Shown: piece after piece, positions 1-10,370 of the stretch
Position numbering within the stretch: position 1 is the first letter of the stretch
Layout: the number at the start of each line of letters is the position of its first letter
DNA from: Takashimella koratensis
Taxonomy: Eukaryota; Basidiomycota; Tremellomycetes; Trichosporonales; Tetragoniomycetaceae
Reading direction: 5' to 3'
Length of the DNA stretch: 64,000 bases
Assembly: GCA_003116875.1 (NCBI GenBank)
Contig: BCKT01000011.1
Span: 248,001 to 312,000 of the forward strand
Program-made: the position numbers and the translations under genes
Notes under the pieces: model-generated
Databases searched by the model: none
Told to the model about the DNA's origin: nothing
The model's input: only the letters and a program-made list of their open reading frames with translations

Positions 1-3000
1 TGAGCGCGCAAAGAAGCTCGTAAGTCTCGCTATTCAACCATTCTGTCATCCTTTCCTCATCCCATATCCCTTGTCTGCACCTTTAACCGGGACTTGGCAC
101 GTTGTATCTTTCATCTTCGGTCTCTCCTACCCTCGGACCGACTTGCTAACAAGACCTCGACATCTTCGCATACTGTCAATCGCGTAGCTCGCGCAACGGC
201 GCAAGGAGAAGGAAAAGGGCAAGTCGGCAGCAGGTTCGGTCGTGGGTACCCCTATCGCAGGTAGCAGTCCCAGCCTTCCGTCTCTCGAGACCGAGTCGGT
301 GCGGACCAGCCTGAGCCTCGAGGGTGAAGACCGACCCGTGGCTGGTACTGCTGAACCTGCAGCTGTCGAGGGCGCGACGACACCTACCAAGTCTTCCGAT
401 ACCCCTTCTGCGTCCACCCCTGCACCTGCGCCCGCCCCTTCGGACCTCGCGACCACACCCTCCCGACCCGCTCTGACCTCGTCCGACTCCAACGCCAACT
501 TGCAAGAAACCGTGTCTCTCCTCATCGCCGAGCGCTCCGACCTCCAATCCCAGATTACCTCCCTCAACGCACAGCTCACTTCTGCGCGTGGCGATTCCCA
601 GCTCCTCGCCGAGGGGCGAGACCTGATCTCGCGGCTCGAGGAGGAGAAGCGCGGGTTGGAGGAATCTCTCCGCACCGCCGAGGCAGAGGCGAAGAAGGCA
701 GCGGTCACGAGGGATCTGTTGGGGACGGTGAGGGACGAGTTGGAGAATGTCAAGAAGAGGCTGGAAGAGGCCGAGGAAAAGAATGGGGAGATGGAGAGGG
801 AGAAAGAGAAGGAAGGGAAAGAAGGGAAGGAGAAGATAGAGGAACTGGAGAGGGCGATGGAGAGGGCTAGAGAGAGGGAAGGGGGTCTGGAGAAGGAGGT
901 GGGCCGGTTACGGCAGGTGAGTGCTAGAGCGGAGTGAAAAGGTGGCAAGGCAGACAGGAGGAGGCGTTGGGCAAAGCTGACTTTGAGTTTGTCTACTTGA
1001 CAATTCAGAGCAATACGGAAACCTCTACCAGCCTTGAGCAGACTACCAAAGAGCTCGAAACTCTCCGCTCTTCTTCGTCCAGCACCGCCACTGCGCTTGC
1101 CTCCCTCGAGAGCGAACACGGATCTCTCCAAACCGCCCACGCGGACCTGACTTCTGCCCACTCCTCCCTCGAAGCGACCCACGCAAGTTTGCGGGCCGAA
1201 CACGACGCGCTCACTTCTTCTCACGCAACTTTCTCTAACTCCCTCGCCAGCACCACAAAAGAAGCCGCCGACCTTCGCGCTGAAGTGGATAAACTGAAAT
1301 CGTCCCTAGGGCAAGCGAGTAAACATCGCGACGCGGCGGAGAAGAAACGCGCAGGACTGCAGAGTGAGAACGATGAACTGGTGAAACAGCTGGAAGAGGT
1401 TAGAGGGAAAGTCGTGCAGATTATGGAGGAGAAAGTGGAGTTGGTGGCGAATGTAGAAAGTTGGGAGACAAAGGCCAAGGGATGGGAGAAGCAGAGATTG
1501 GAGTTGGAGAGCTCGGCAGGAGAGGTTATGGTGAGTGTGCATGTGGTTGAAAAGATATCAATGGTTTTGAAAGGGCCTACTTATGAGGAAGTGTGAATTT
1601 AACTGACTTGATCTCGATTACAGCTCTTGCAAGCCAGCGTGACCGATCTGACATCTGCCAACGAAGCACTCCTCGAGACCGAGCGGGCCCACGACCAACT
1701 GAAGATTGAGCACTCGGCGCTCCAGAAGAGTCTTGATGACTTTCGCGGTCTTCTCGAGGAAGCCGCCTCCGCCGCGGGGCAGCACGAAGCGACGTTGACT
1801 TCTGTCTCGGCGGAACTGGAGACGACCAAGGCCCTGGCGGCGGGACACGAGAGTGCGTTGGGGATTGCATCAAAGGAGATTGAGGAGGCCAAGAAGGTGG
1901 TTACGATACATGAAGCGAGTTTGGAGAAGATGAAGGGGGAGTTGGAGGCGGCAAGGGGTGAGGTAGAAGCGGAAAAGAGTAAAGTGGAGGTAGAAAAGGG
2001 TAGGGTGGAAGCGGCGAAGAGCGAGGTGGAGGGTGTAAAGCGAGAGATGTGGGCAGCGGAACAGGCGGCAAAGGACGCAGCAGAGCAGGCCAGCAAGACG
2101 CACGAGGCAGCACTCGCATCCTCACAGGCGGAAATTGAGGGTATCCGAGGTGATCTCGCCAAACTCGAGTCAGAGCTATCCACGTCTCGTTCAGAAGTGA
2201 CCCAGCGTGTAACCGAAATCGCGACGCTCAAATCGGAGCTAGAAACAGTCAAAGCAGCTCTCTCAGCCGCGGAATCCACGACCGCCTCGCTCCGAGCTGA
2301 GATTGACGCGGTCTCGGCCAAAGACCTGGATGGAGCGGTTTCTGCGCTCCGGACCGAGCTCGAGGGGGCGCGCACCTTGGTCGGGCAACACGACGCGACA
2401 ATCGCAGCGCTCAGGGGACAAGTGGATGCTGCCAAGGCGGAGGCAGTTGAGAAGGAGAAGAAGGCGGTGAATGTGGGGAAGGAGTTGGAGGTGAAGAACA
2501 AGGAGGTTGAGAAGAAGACGAAAGAGGTGGAGGAGAAGAAGAAGGAGGTGGAGGAGAAGGAAGGGAAGCTAGGGTCGATCATGGCCGAGTTGGAAGAGGC
2601 CAGGAAAGCAGTGGAAGAGGCGAATGCCACTGCGGAAGCTGCCAAAGCAGAAGCAGAAGCCTCCAAGGCAGAAGCCGAATCAGCAACCACTGCCGCCGCT
2701 GCCGTTTCCGCCAAAGCATCTACGTCTCCGACCCCCGAATCCGAGACCGCTACGATCGCCGCGATCCAAGCGGCTCACACCCTCGAAGTCTCTGACCTTA
2801 CCGTGCGTGTTCGAACGCTCGAATCGTCCGTCCACGCTTCGGCTTCGCGGGCACACGAGCTCTCGAGGCAGTTGACTGATGTGCATGCTGCGTACGCGAC
2901 TGCGCAAAAGGAAAGGGACGACGCGGTGGCAGCGTTGGCTAGTGCGTCCTATTCACCCGACGCGCGGGCTAGCTGGGGCGCGTCAAGCGCAGGTGCTGTT

Positions 3001-3600
3001 GGTACAGGCGGTGGGGGGGGGGGGGGGGGGGGGTCGACCTCGAGAGGTTTGTTCCTATCCCCTGCGGACGACTATGGGTACGGAGGATACGGTGGGCCAG
3101 CGTCGCCTACACTCTCGTTATCCCCATCGCCAAGCTCGAGACCAATGTACCCTTCCAGATCAGTGGACGCGGGGCTCCCGGCCAGCGTGAGGCATAAACG
3201 ACAAGTATCACTCACGGCGCTGAAAGCGAGGATGTTGGATAACGATCGACTTTACCCGGGTCACGGTCACGCGACTAGTCCCGGCCACGGAGGACACGGA
3301 GGATACGCGACCCACATGGGTGCGGTGAGTGAGGAGGCTGGCGCAGGAGGGGATGCAGCGGAGGGAGAGGAGGGAGAGGAAGGGAAGGAGAATGAGAATG
3401 GGACAGGGCTAGGAGCAGGAACAGGGGCAGGAGCAAGCGTGGGTGGGGTGAACGGTGGTGGAGGTCCAAGGTCGTCGTCGTTGAGTGTCCCAAAGAGCCC
3501 AACAATGAATGGATCAGGAGGTAAGGGGAGGCGGAAACAGTTTGGAGACGAGATCATGTTCTGTTGTCCAGCGTGCGAAGGGGACCTCATCACGCTCTGA
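1..3600 (+). CDS. golgin-like coiled-coil protein (GM130/Bug1 type), 5' end outside window
   Basis: Exons read as <1-19, 188-916, 1009-1530 and 1624-3600; frame is continuous across all three introns (GTAAGT or GTGAGT donors, TAG or CAG acceptors), giving about 1080 residues in the window. The visible start carries a short basic stretch (ERAKKLAQRRKEKEKGK) followed by a Ser/Thr/Pro-rich spacer, then about 750 residues of almost continuous coiled coil (LQETVSLLIAERSDLQSQI and many E/K/A heptads). After that come a Gly-rich segment and a conserved-looking Cys-containing end (EIMFCCPACEGDLITL). The basic N-terminus followed by long coils resembles GM130 and its yeast counterpart Bug1, which tether vesicles at the cis-Golgi, and the hydrophobic C-terminus would suit binding to a GRASP-type PDZ protein. 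That assignment is inference; a myosin-like or other long coiled-coil protein is possible. A run of about 21 G encodes part of a polyglycine tract. It converges on the phosphodiesterase gene downstream. Confidence 0.6.
3013..3033 (+). repeat. G homopolymer inside a coding exon
   Basis: An uninterrupted run of about 21 G lies in the last exon of the golgin-like gene and is read as glycine codons. The frame stays open on both sides at this length. Confidence 0.9.
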
Positions 3601-3937
3601 TCGGTGGCGTTGGGCTGGGGTTGGGGTTGGGGTTGGGGTAGGCAGTTGGAGGCACGGGTGGTGGAAGGCGGTTTGGGTGGAGCAGGGATTGAGAGGGTTT
3701 TGGATCTTTGTAGAGAGAGAGAGAGAGAGAAGGAGAAGAGGAGAAGAAGGACATCGGGTAATCTGATTTTTCTCACGTGAATCGTGACATGTTCAATAAC
3801 GAGATCAACGGCTGCATGCATACATGCATACATCAGGACTCGTCTTTCGTCCACTACGTGAAGGGAACCTTTGACCTGTCCTGAGCACCCCAGTATCTCG
3901 CCGCTCGATGCCGGCGGTGAAGTAGATCAATATTCAC
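3601..3937. other. convergent intergenic region with G4 motif and GA repeat
   Basis: This is the shared 3' region of two convergent genes. It holds four GGGG runs separated by TT at 3617-3638, directly after the golgin-like stop codon, and a GA microsatellite near 3713-3730. No gene is seen. Confidence 0.7.
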
Positions 3938-5665
3938 TTATGCCTCCGGTTTGGCGACGGTCAATGAGACGTCGGGAATCACGACGTCACTAAACTTGCC
4001 GCCTTCACGCTCAAGGTACTCTGTCTCCTTGTGCGCTTGAAAGTCCTGCGCGGTGTCAGCAAAGACTTGAGGGGAGTAATTGAGTCAAGATAAGTAGATG
4101 GCAAGAAAACAACACCTTGACGTACTCGCTCAAACCACCAGTTGGTGTAGGTCGTGTATGGTAAGAGGTACGACTTGATTGTCGGCTGTAGAGCTGCCTG
4201 CCTGTCTGCGAGAATCTATGGGGAAGCAAGTCAGTATCATGTTCATGTACATGTCCACCCCTTGCACTTCTTGCGCTGGTTTGGTTTCGCGCAACTCAAC
4301 TCACCTCCTTCTTCAACTCTCTCCACAACTCGGGCTTATCCGAAATGATACTCTGAATCCCCCACTTTACACATTCCTTCATTTCCTCTTTCTCATTAAC
4401 TGTCCAGGTACACACTGCTTTACCTGCCCTCGCACAGTCGGCGCGGAACTTGGCACCCTCTGCGGATTGGAGTTGGCGGTACCAGATTGAAAACCCTTGA
4501 CAGGTGGAGAAGAAGTATTGACGCGCTTGAGGGATAGACATGGAGATTGCGTATCGAGGCATGTAAGGGAGTAAGTCGACTGCTGGACCGATGAATTTGG
4601 GCTGCAACGAGGGGTCAGCAAATGTTGACGAGAACGAAGAGGACGAACAAGGCAGGCGAGTTAGAGAAGGATAGGTACACTGATCGTCACTGTGGACTGT
4701 GGACAAAGACTTGGACTCTCCTCCACGATCTCGATTCCGGCTACATCACTCACGTGCCAGATACCAAGGATACAACGGTGGGCAAGCTTAGTTGCCCAGT
4801 CGTCCTGCGCTTCAATGGCCGCTTTGATCAGGCCAAACAGCTTGACGGGGTCGTTCTCAACTTTGCAGTCGATCTGGAGAAGCGTAACGGGTCAGCTTGA
4901 ACCCCACATACACCACACAAACGACTCAACGCAGCTGCCTCTCGAGTCCTCTCCTTCCTTCCACTCCCCGGGCGGTTTATGCCCTAGCTAGCCCTCGAGG
5001 TTAAACACTCACGTTCAGCTTGACGTGCTCGTTACCCGGCTGCAGCAACACCTCGAGCACCTCGGAGAACTTGGGAATCGGCTGGTGCGGCTCCTCTTTG
5101 GTCCTCACGTGTCTGTACCCGTCAACACATGCTTTACCCACACTTGGAGGTGTATACAGGAGATTGAGATGTGGGACCTACTCGAGAACACCAAACCACG
5201 GCTGGTCATGGATCCGGCCAGTCCCGTCGGTCGTACGTGACAACTCGGGGTCATGGAACATGATCAATTGGTTGTCGGCGGTGATGTGGATATCTGGTAT
5301 TCGACGCATGGGTCAGTGAATGATGGGGGATAGTTAGGGGAGTAGAGAAAGCCATGGAGGAGAAGAAAGCTAACCGGTTTCGATCCCGTCAGCGCCAGCT
5401 TTGCATGCCTCGATAAACGACATTCGCGTGTTCTCGGCTACAGGGCAAGGGAGTCAGCTCGTGGTCAGACTAGACAAGTGGACCTGTGCCCTTTGACTCA
5501 CGGAACGACGCTGAGGCCTGGTATAGAGAGGATGCAGCTGATCAGTATTGACCTCGCTCCGAGTTCCTTCGAACACGACAACAGGAACCCCCGCGTGGAG
5601 GTTGAGACCAAATGACTCACACCTCGGTGGCCCCAGCACTCTGGAACAGTCTGCGCAGCGGTCAT
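3938..5665 (-). CDS. glycerophosphodiester phosphodiesterase family protein (Pgc1-like)
   Basis: Nine exons on the minus strand: 5621-5665, 5502-5517, 5375-5437, 5182-5293, 5013-5112, 4754-4873, 4305-4601, 4126-4215 and 3938-4045, giving 316 residues. The fold is a single GDPD TIM barrel. WGHRG at residues 11-15 holds the catalytic His/Arg, then come SFPENT and IETDIH (metal-binding Glu and Asp), and FHDPELSRTTDG holds the second catalytic His. The C-terminal barrel strand reads AVCTWTVN followed by GIQSIISDKP. GDPD enzymes cleave glycerophosphodiesters. The length and lack of a signal peptide or SPX domain fit the yeast Pgc1 subgroup (phosphatidylglycerol phospholipase C, about 320 residues) better than the large cytosolic Gde1; that sub-assignment is inference. 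Exon 2 is only 16 bases and is required to complete the ASASFPEN motif. Confidence 0.9.
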
Positions 5666-6553
5666 GGTGTATAGCGAATGAGTGAGAGAACGCGAACGAG
5701 GTCGAAGGCCGAGGAGGTTGAGGTTGGGAATGAGGTTGAGAAAACGAGGTAGGCGGGTTGAGAGTCGTCTCGCAAAGGGAGGGAAGGGTGGGAAGGGTTG
5801 GAAGGGAATGACAAAGGATAAAGGAGGTGGGTAGGATGGGTTCTGTGGTGAGAATGCCGAGACAGAGGAAAGCAGAGAAAGGAGGAGAGACAGAGAGACA
5901 GAGAGACAGCGAGACAGCGAGACAGCGAGACAGAGGATGTCCTATTCCCTCCAGACCCAAGTCCACCGTCTCTCCGTCGCACGATCAACTCTAACTCATC
6001 CATCCGCACACCGCAAAAGTCAGAAACGTGCGTGCAACCTCCACCCTATCCAACCTCCACTCAGCCTCCACACTGCACGTAAACAAAAATTTCCTACGGT
6101 CGCCTAAAAAAAGATTAGATAGGGTAGTCACGTTTAAGCTTCTCCAGTCGGAGGGGGGCAGGTAGGCTCGTGTAGGTAGGCTTGGGCGGGGATGACAGAC
6201 CAGTCATGGTGGGAATGGTGTTGGAACTAGTTGTGCGATGGTGTCAGAGAGTCAGAGAGATGATGAGGATTGCCAAGCTGTGGAAGCTGCAAAGAGCAGC
6301 GTGCATGGTTGCACGCCACAAGATACCGAACATCGAAGATACCAAGCATTCTGCCTTCGTCGCTCTTGGTACTGCATCGGACCGCTCGAGCTGACACGCT
6401 CTCCCCCTCCTCTTCACCGGCCTCAAGCACCTGCCGCTTCTCTTTCACTTTATATTCATCTCTTTATCTGCATTTATTCCTTACTTCCCCAACCGTACTT
6501 TTCTTTCCTCTCCTTATATGCCATCTTCACCCATTTTCTACGCCACTACCGCC
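5666..6553. other. intergenic region upstream of the phosphodiesterase gene
   Basis: It contains pyrimidine/purine-skewed sequence and a GACAGAGA/GACAGCGA tandem repeat at about 5886-5935. The part from 6200 onward is the 3' flank of the CipC-like gene. No supported gene. Confidence 0.6.
5886..5935. repeat. short tandem repeat, GACAGMGA unit
   Basis: About six head-to-tail copies of an 8-base unit (GACAGAGA, then GACAGCGA variants) lie about 220 bases upstream of the phosphodiesterase start codon. Confidence 0.8.
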
Positions 6554-7901
6554 CTACTCCTCGCGGTGGTGGTGGTGGTGGTGACCCTCGCCGCGGAACT
6601 CGCCGCCGCCGGGGGGACCGTAGCCGCCGGGACCGCCTTGGGGCGGGCCCCACTGACCCTGGGGGGGACCACCGTATCCGCCCTGGGGACCGCCGTACTG
6701 GCCCGGGGGAGGACCCCACTGACCCTGGGGCGGGCCGCCGTAGCCCTGGGGAGGTCCACCGTAGCCCTGGGGAGGTCCGCCGTAGCCCTGCTGAGGGTAG
6801 CCACCGCCGTAGCCCTGCTGGCCACCGTACTCGCCCCCGTAGCCGCCACCGCCCTGGTAAGGAGAGCGCTGGTACTGGATGTTGCCGTACCTAGGGTCAC
6901 ATGGTCAGTGCAAGTTGGAGTGTTGAAGTGGACATGGGAAGCAAAAGGCAAGACGTACTCCTGGGACTGGGCAAGAGCCTGAGCAGCCTGCTCCTTGGCC
7001 TCGTGCTTGGCACGCGCGGCGTCAATGGCGTTGAGCCCCTTGGTCTCCTACTCGACGTCAAGAGGAAAATTGTATCAGCGGGATGACGAAGGAAAGGACG
7101 AGTAGGGAAGCAAGGGGCTGAGGGGGGAAGAAAGTGCAAGGGAAAGGAGGATGGAAGAGCAAAAGAACATGGTAGACATACGATGAGCTTGTCGACCTCG
7201 GCACCGGCCTGACGTACGGATTCGGTCAGCGTTGGGGTCAAGCACAAGTTACTCTTCCACGGTGAACGCATGAATGAGTTACTTACGAAACCGGCGAGGA
7301 TCTCCTTGGCGAGCTGGAACGAAGGCGGCTTGCTACATTCCTGTCAGCGGCTGCTTTAACCTCCAGATCCAGAGGATCCCAAGTGTCCATCCCAGCACTC
7401 TGCATCATCCAGATGGAGTCGCATAAACGAGACGGTCACCGTAGCTCCGGACTCACCCGTTGGCAGACTGGTGCTGCTCGTAAGCCCTCATGGCGGCGAA
7501 CGATGCGGCACCGGCAATGAGCTCGTGCGCTATGGAGGTTGGAGTCAGCTTGAAATCGCAGTAGATCAAGTTGTGAGCAGCGCAGAGGATCGCTAATCAC
7601 GGCGCTCGCAGCGCGATAGATGGGAGATGGGCAATGGCAGAGGTGGGAGAGGAAGGAGAAGAAAGGAGACAGAGTGACACGTACAGAGACTGCCCTTGTG
7701 CTCTTCGGGAGTGTTCTGGAACTGCTCGTAGGCGTACCTCTATGGATGGTCAGCTCGGCGATCGTCCGGGTCGCATCCACCTCGTGATGAAAGGGGAGGT
7801 AGCGGAAGAAGGGCGTGGAGGGTGAGGGCGTGGTCACGCAGATGCGATTGTGCCCTCCAATAGCTTACCTCGTTGGAGTCGTCGTGGCCGAAGAAACCCA
7901 T
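6554..7901 (-). CDS. CipC-like DUF3759 protein with Gly/Pro/Gln/Tyr repeat tail
   Basis: Seven exons on the minus strand: 7869-7901, 7685-7739, 7457-7529, 7287-7332, 7182-7208, 6959-7047 and 6554-6890, giving 219 residues. Residues 1 to about 108 match the DUF3759/CipC family: it begins MGFFGHDDSNERYAYE, then SHELIAGAASFAAMRAYEQ, NGKPPSFQLAKEILAGF, and an ETKGLNAIDAARAKHEAK helix. CipC was first noted in Aspergillus as a concanamycin-induced protein, and its biochemical role is unknown. The last exon adds a low-complexity tail of YGGPPQG, QGQWGPP and GGYP units and ends EGHHHHHHREE. Typical CipC proteins stop after the helical part, so this tail is an elaboration. A soluble, stress-associated cytoplasmic protein is the likeliest reading. 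Several exons are under 60 bases. Confidence 0.85.
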
Positions 7902-8829
7902 GGTTGCGATGATATGGATATAGGTAATGTGGAGAAAGAGAAAGGAGAGTTGTAGTTGAGGTGGGATAAACGTGTCTGGAGTGGGCAGGTGTAGGTAGGT
8001 CTGGTGACTCTTCTCTTGGCAACCAGGCGACCGGGTGCGCTACAGACACCAAAGGGATCGATGCATCCGTGTTGTCTCCGCCTGGCCCCTCGCCCCTCGC
8101 CCCTCGCTCTCGCCCCCTCGCCTCCTTGAAGCATCGCTTTCCCCGTCCCGACTCACACCTAGCGATGCTGCGGGGACATACCCACCCGTGGATTCGACGT
8201 GGCACCGCAAAGGCCGCGACCGCGTATCGCCTGCGCAATCGACCGACTCGACCCAATGACCCCGACTGACCCCCACCCCCGACGGAACCAATTCTTATCA
8301 CGCCATTCGCTGGTTTCAAGGGTCATCTCAAAATAACTCTTCGCCCAAGACCCAAACGACACCGGGAGCTGCATACAGTAGACTTTCATGGACAGATGAC
8401 AGCCACAGTGATCGACGGGAGACCGCATCTGGTGGAACAAGGAAGAAGCTCTCAGAAAACTTTCAGGAGAATCAGATGTCGAATAGAGCTACTGCAGATC
8501 AGCCAAACAGCAGGCATCGTCCACCCCCAAATCAGACAGAGAAAACGTCTCGTTGGAAACTCGGACAATGATATTGCTCGAGAGTCCGATTCGGGTTCAG
8601 CACGTTAGAAATTGGCATGGATGGACAACGGAAAGGATTGCCCAGTGTGCAAACCCCTTTGAAGAAGACGGCACAGCCTGATAGCTTAGTATGAGACAGC
8701 AGAACGCATACTATGGATGTTTCGACAGCGTCGATGTTTAAGGTCAGCCCAAATGACGAGCGAGCTCGTTTGGTTATAACTTTATATACCACTCCACCAG
8801 GCTAGTCACAACAAGAAAACATCAAAAAA
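7902..8829. other. intergenic region upstream of the CipC-like gene and of a tRNA
   Basis: No supported protein gene. A TATATA-like element (tttatatacc, near 8781) precedes the tRNA-Gly. Confidence 0.5.
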
Positions 8830-8900
8830 ACACCGTTGGTGAAACGGTATCATGCGTCGTTGCCATCGACGCGGCAAGGGTTCGACTCCCTTACGGTGTA
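8830..8900 (+). tRNA. tRNA-Gly (anticodon GCC), copy 1
   Basis: The 71-base sequence folds as a complete cloverleaf with no intron. The acceptor stem ACACCGT pairs with ACGGTGT over 7 bp. The D stem is GTGA/TCAT with a 7-base loop containing GG. The anticodon stem is CGTCG/CGACG with loop TTGCCAT (GCC, glycine). The variable loop is 4 bases, the T stem is AAGGG/CCCTT with loop TTCGACT, and the discriminator base is A73. The internal B box GGTTCGACTCC is perfect; the A box is weaker. The acceptor starts with A1:U72 rather than the usual G1:C72 of eukaryotic tRNA-Gly, so some reservation remains. The first TTTT lies about 35 bases beyond the tRNA end. An identical copy lies at 43092-43162. Confidence 0.88.
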
Positions 8901-10370
8901 CAACAAGAGTTCGATTCGAGTAGGACTTCATCTTTTGCAATATTTTTGTTTGTGTCCCTTCATCCCCACGCCTTTTTACAAAATCTGTTGTTCCTCCAAA
9001 ACCTGTTGGATAGACGCTGCAACTTGCCATGCATATAGACTGTAAAGAAAATGTAGTTGAATGGTGCTGGAGGATCAGGCTTGTCTGCTGCGCCCCCAGT
9101 CTTCTTCACTTTCCCTCATACAGGCGGCTCCTGGTGAACCATGTCCTCCTTTCTGGCTTGATCAACACGCGATACCTCCGCGTCATTGCACGTCAACTTT
9201 AGCGCCAAGTTGGGATCGACCGTCCCGCGTAGTTTCATGTTGTGCTGCATCCAACTTTGTCTATCTGCACCCGCTCTTCATGATCGTCCCGTCCACATGC
9301 TCACATTGCTACCCGCGTCCTTTTGCGCCAAAATATCAATTCTCTCCTTACCGCGGACGCGCTAAATGAAAAGCACACAAAATATCAGTGTACCTGGTTC
9401 AACTACGGCCGCAGGCAAGACTTCAGGATCAAAATCTGGTCGAAACGATCTTTTCTCGTCACTTTGGTTTTTCCCTGCGAATTGGGGGCTAAGATCTCGT
9501 CGGTCCGGGGTCGAGAAGGGTACATGTGCGACCGACCCCTTGCGTAGGTGTAGGTACCAAAGGCGTTGGTACGAAACGCACCAAAAATTAGGGAAGGCCA
9601 AGGCAAAGTGGTGGATGTTGCTGAAAATGGCGCATGGTACTTGACTTGTATTTGCCTTCTCACCTGTCAAAGGGCTAAACATTTGTCTTTGCCTGCTGTT
9701 TGAGAACTATACACCAGTCTGCCATGGTCAACGCCGATACTGTTCAATGCAGCATGGTGGACTTTGGATGAGAAAGCAGGGTGGAAGTGATTGTTTGCGG
9801 TGTGACACGACGTACGACGTCAAAGGCACGTTCTCTTACGCGGTAGTTGTAATACCCCGAACCAGTTTCTAATAAGATCAGAGTCCGGTTTGTAATCCGA
9901 TCCTGACGCAGTTTCTAATCGAGTGGGTTTTTTTCCCTTACCCTTCAGCTCCTGGCTGAGGACGCTTCAGTTTGATCTTTTCTTGGTTCCTGCACACTCA
10001 GCCTACAACACTACCACCAACTATAACCCTCTACATCTACACCCATAACCCATAGCAAGAGGCCACCGATACCGACCGCTGCAGGGGACCTACACGCGCG
10101 CAGAGATTCGAACAACACGATACTCGGTCCTCAACATCTGTTTACATTTCCCATGTCGTCGACATTGACACCGCAGCACGCGTAATTCCCGACTCACCAG
10201 CAACGTATCCAGGCTCGGTCCTCGACCCCTCTCCTACTCCTACCTCCCTCTTCTCTCCCCTTCGCCCCCTGCTCCACGCGGGCGCTCGTCCCCCGCTTCC
10301 TCGACCCATCTCGTGACCTACATATAACATAGACCCACCTAGACCTCACCCACCGACCACAGCCTCGAAA
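8901..10370. other. sparse intergenic region
   Basis: Immediately after the tRNA is a trailer (caacaagagttcga, ending in T runs) that is shared with the second tRNA-Gly copy. From about 9050 to 9700 I see no frame that looks like a conserved protein. From about 10000 onward it is the CT-rich upstream region of the membrane-protein gene, with a TATA-like tacatataaca near 10319. Confidence 0.5.

Noticed and set aside
127..1224. Long open frame on the minus strand (365 codons)
   Set aside because: It is antisense to the coiled-coil exons; its composition is just the complement of Glu/Lys/Ala-rich codons, and it shows no protein motif.
1599..2714. Minus-strand open frame of 371 codons, Ser/Ala-rich
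   Set aside because: Mirror image of the biased coding strand of the golgin-like gene; no independent support.
3617..3638. Telomeric repeat
   Set aside because: Only four GGGGTT-like units between two ordinary genes, so not a chromosome end.
6518..6982. Plus-strand frame rich in Leu/Val/Ala/Arg
   Set aside because: It is antisense to the Gly/Pro/Gln repeat exon of the CipC-like gene, whose minus-strand reading matches a known family.
9061..9682. Several 70-105 codon frames on both strands
   Set aside because: No conserved motif, no plausible intron pattern linking them, and frames on both strands are similar in length, as expected by chance.
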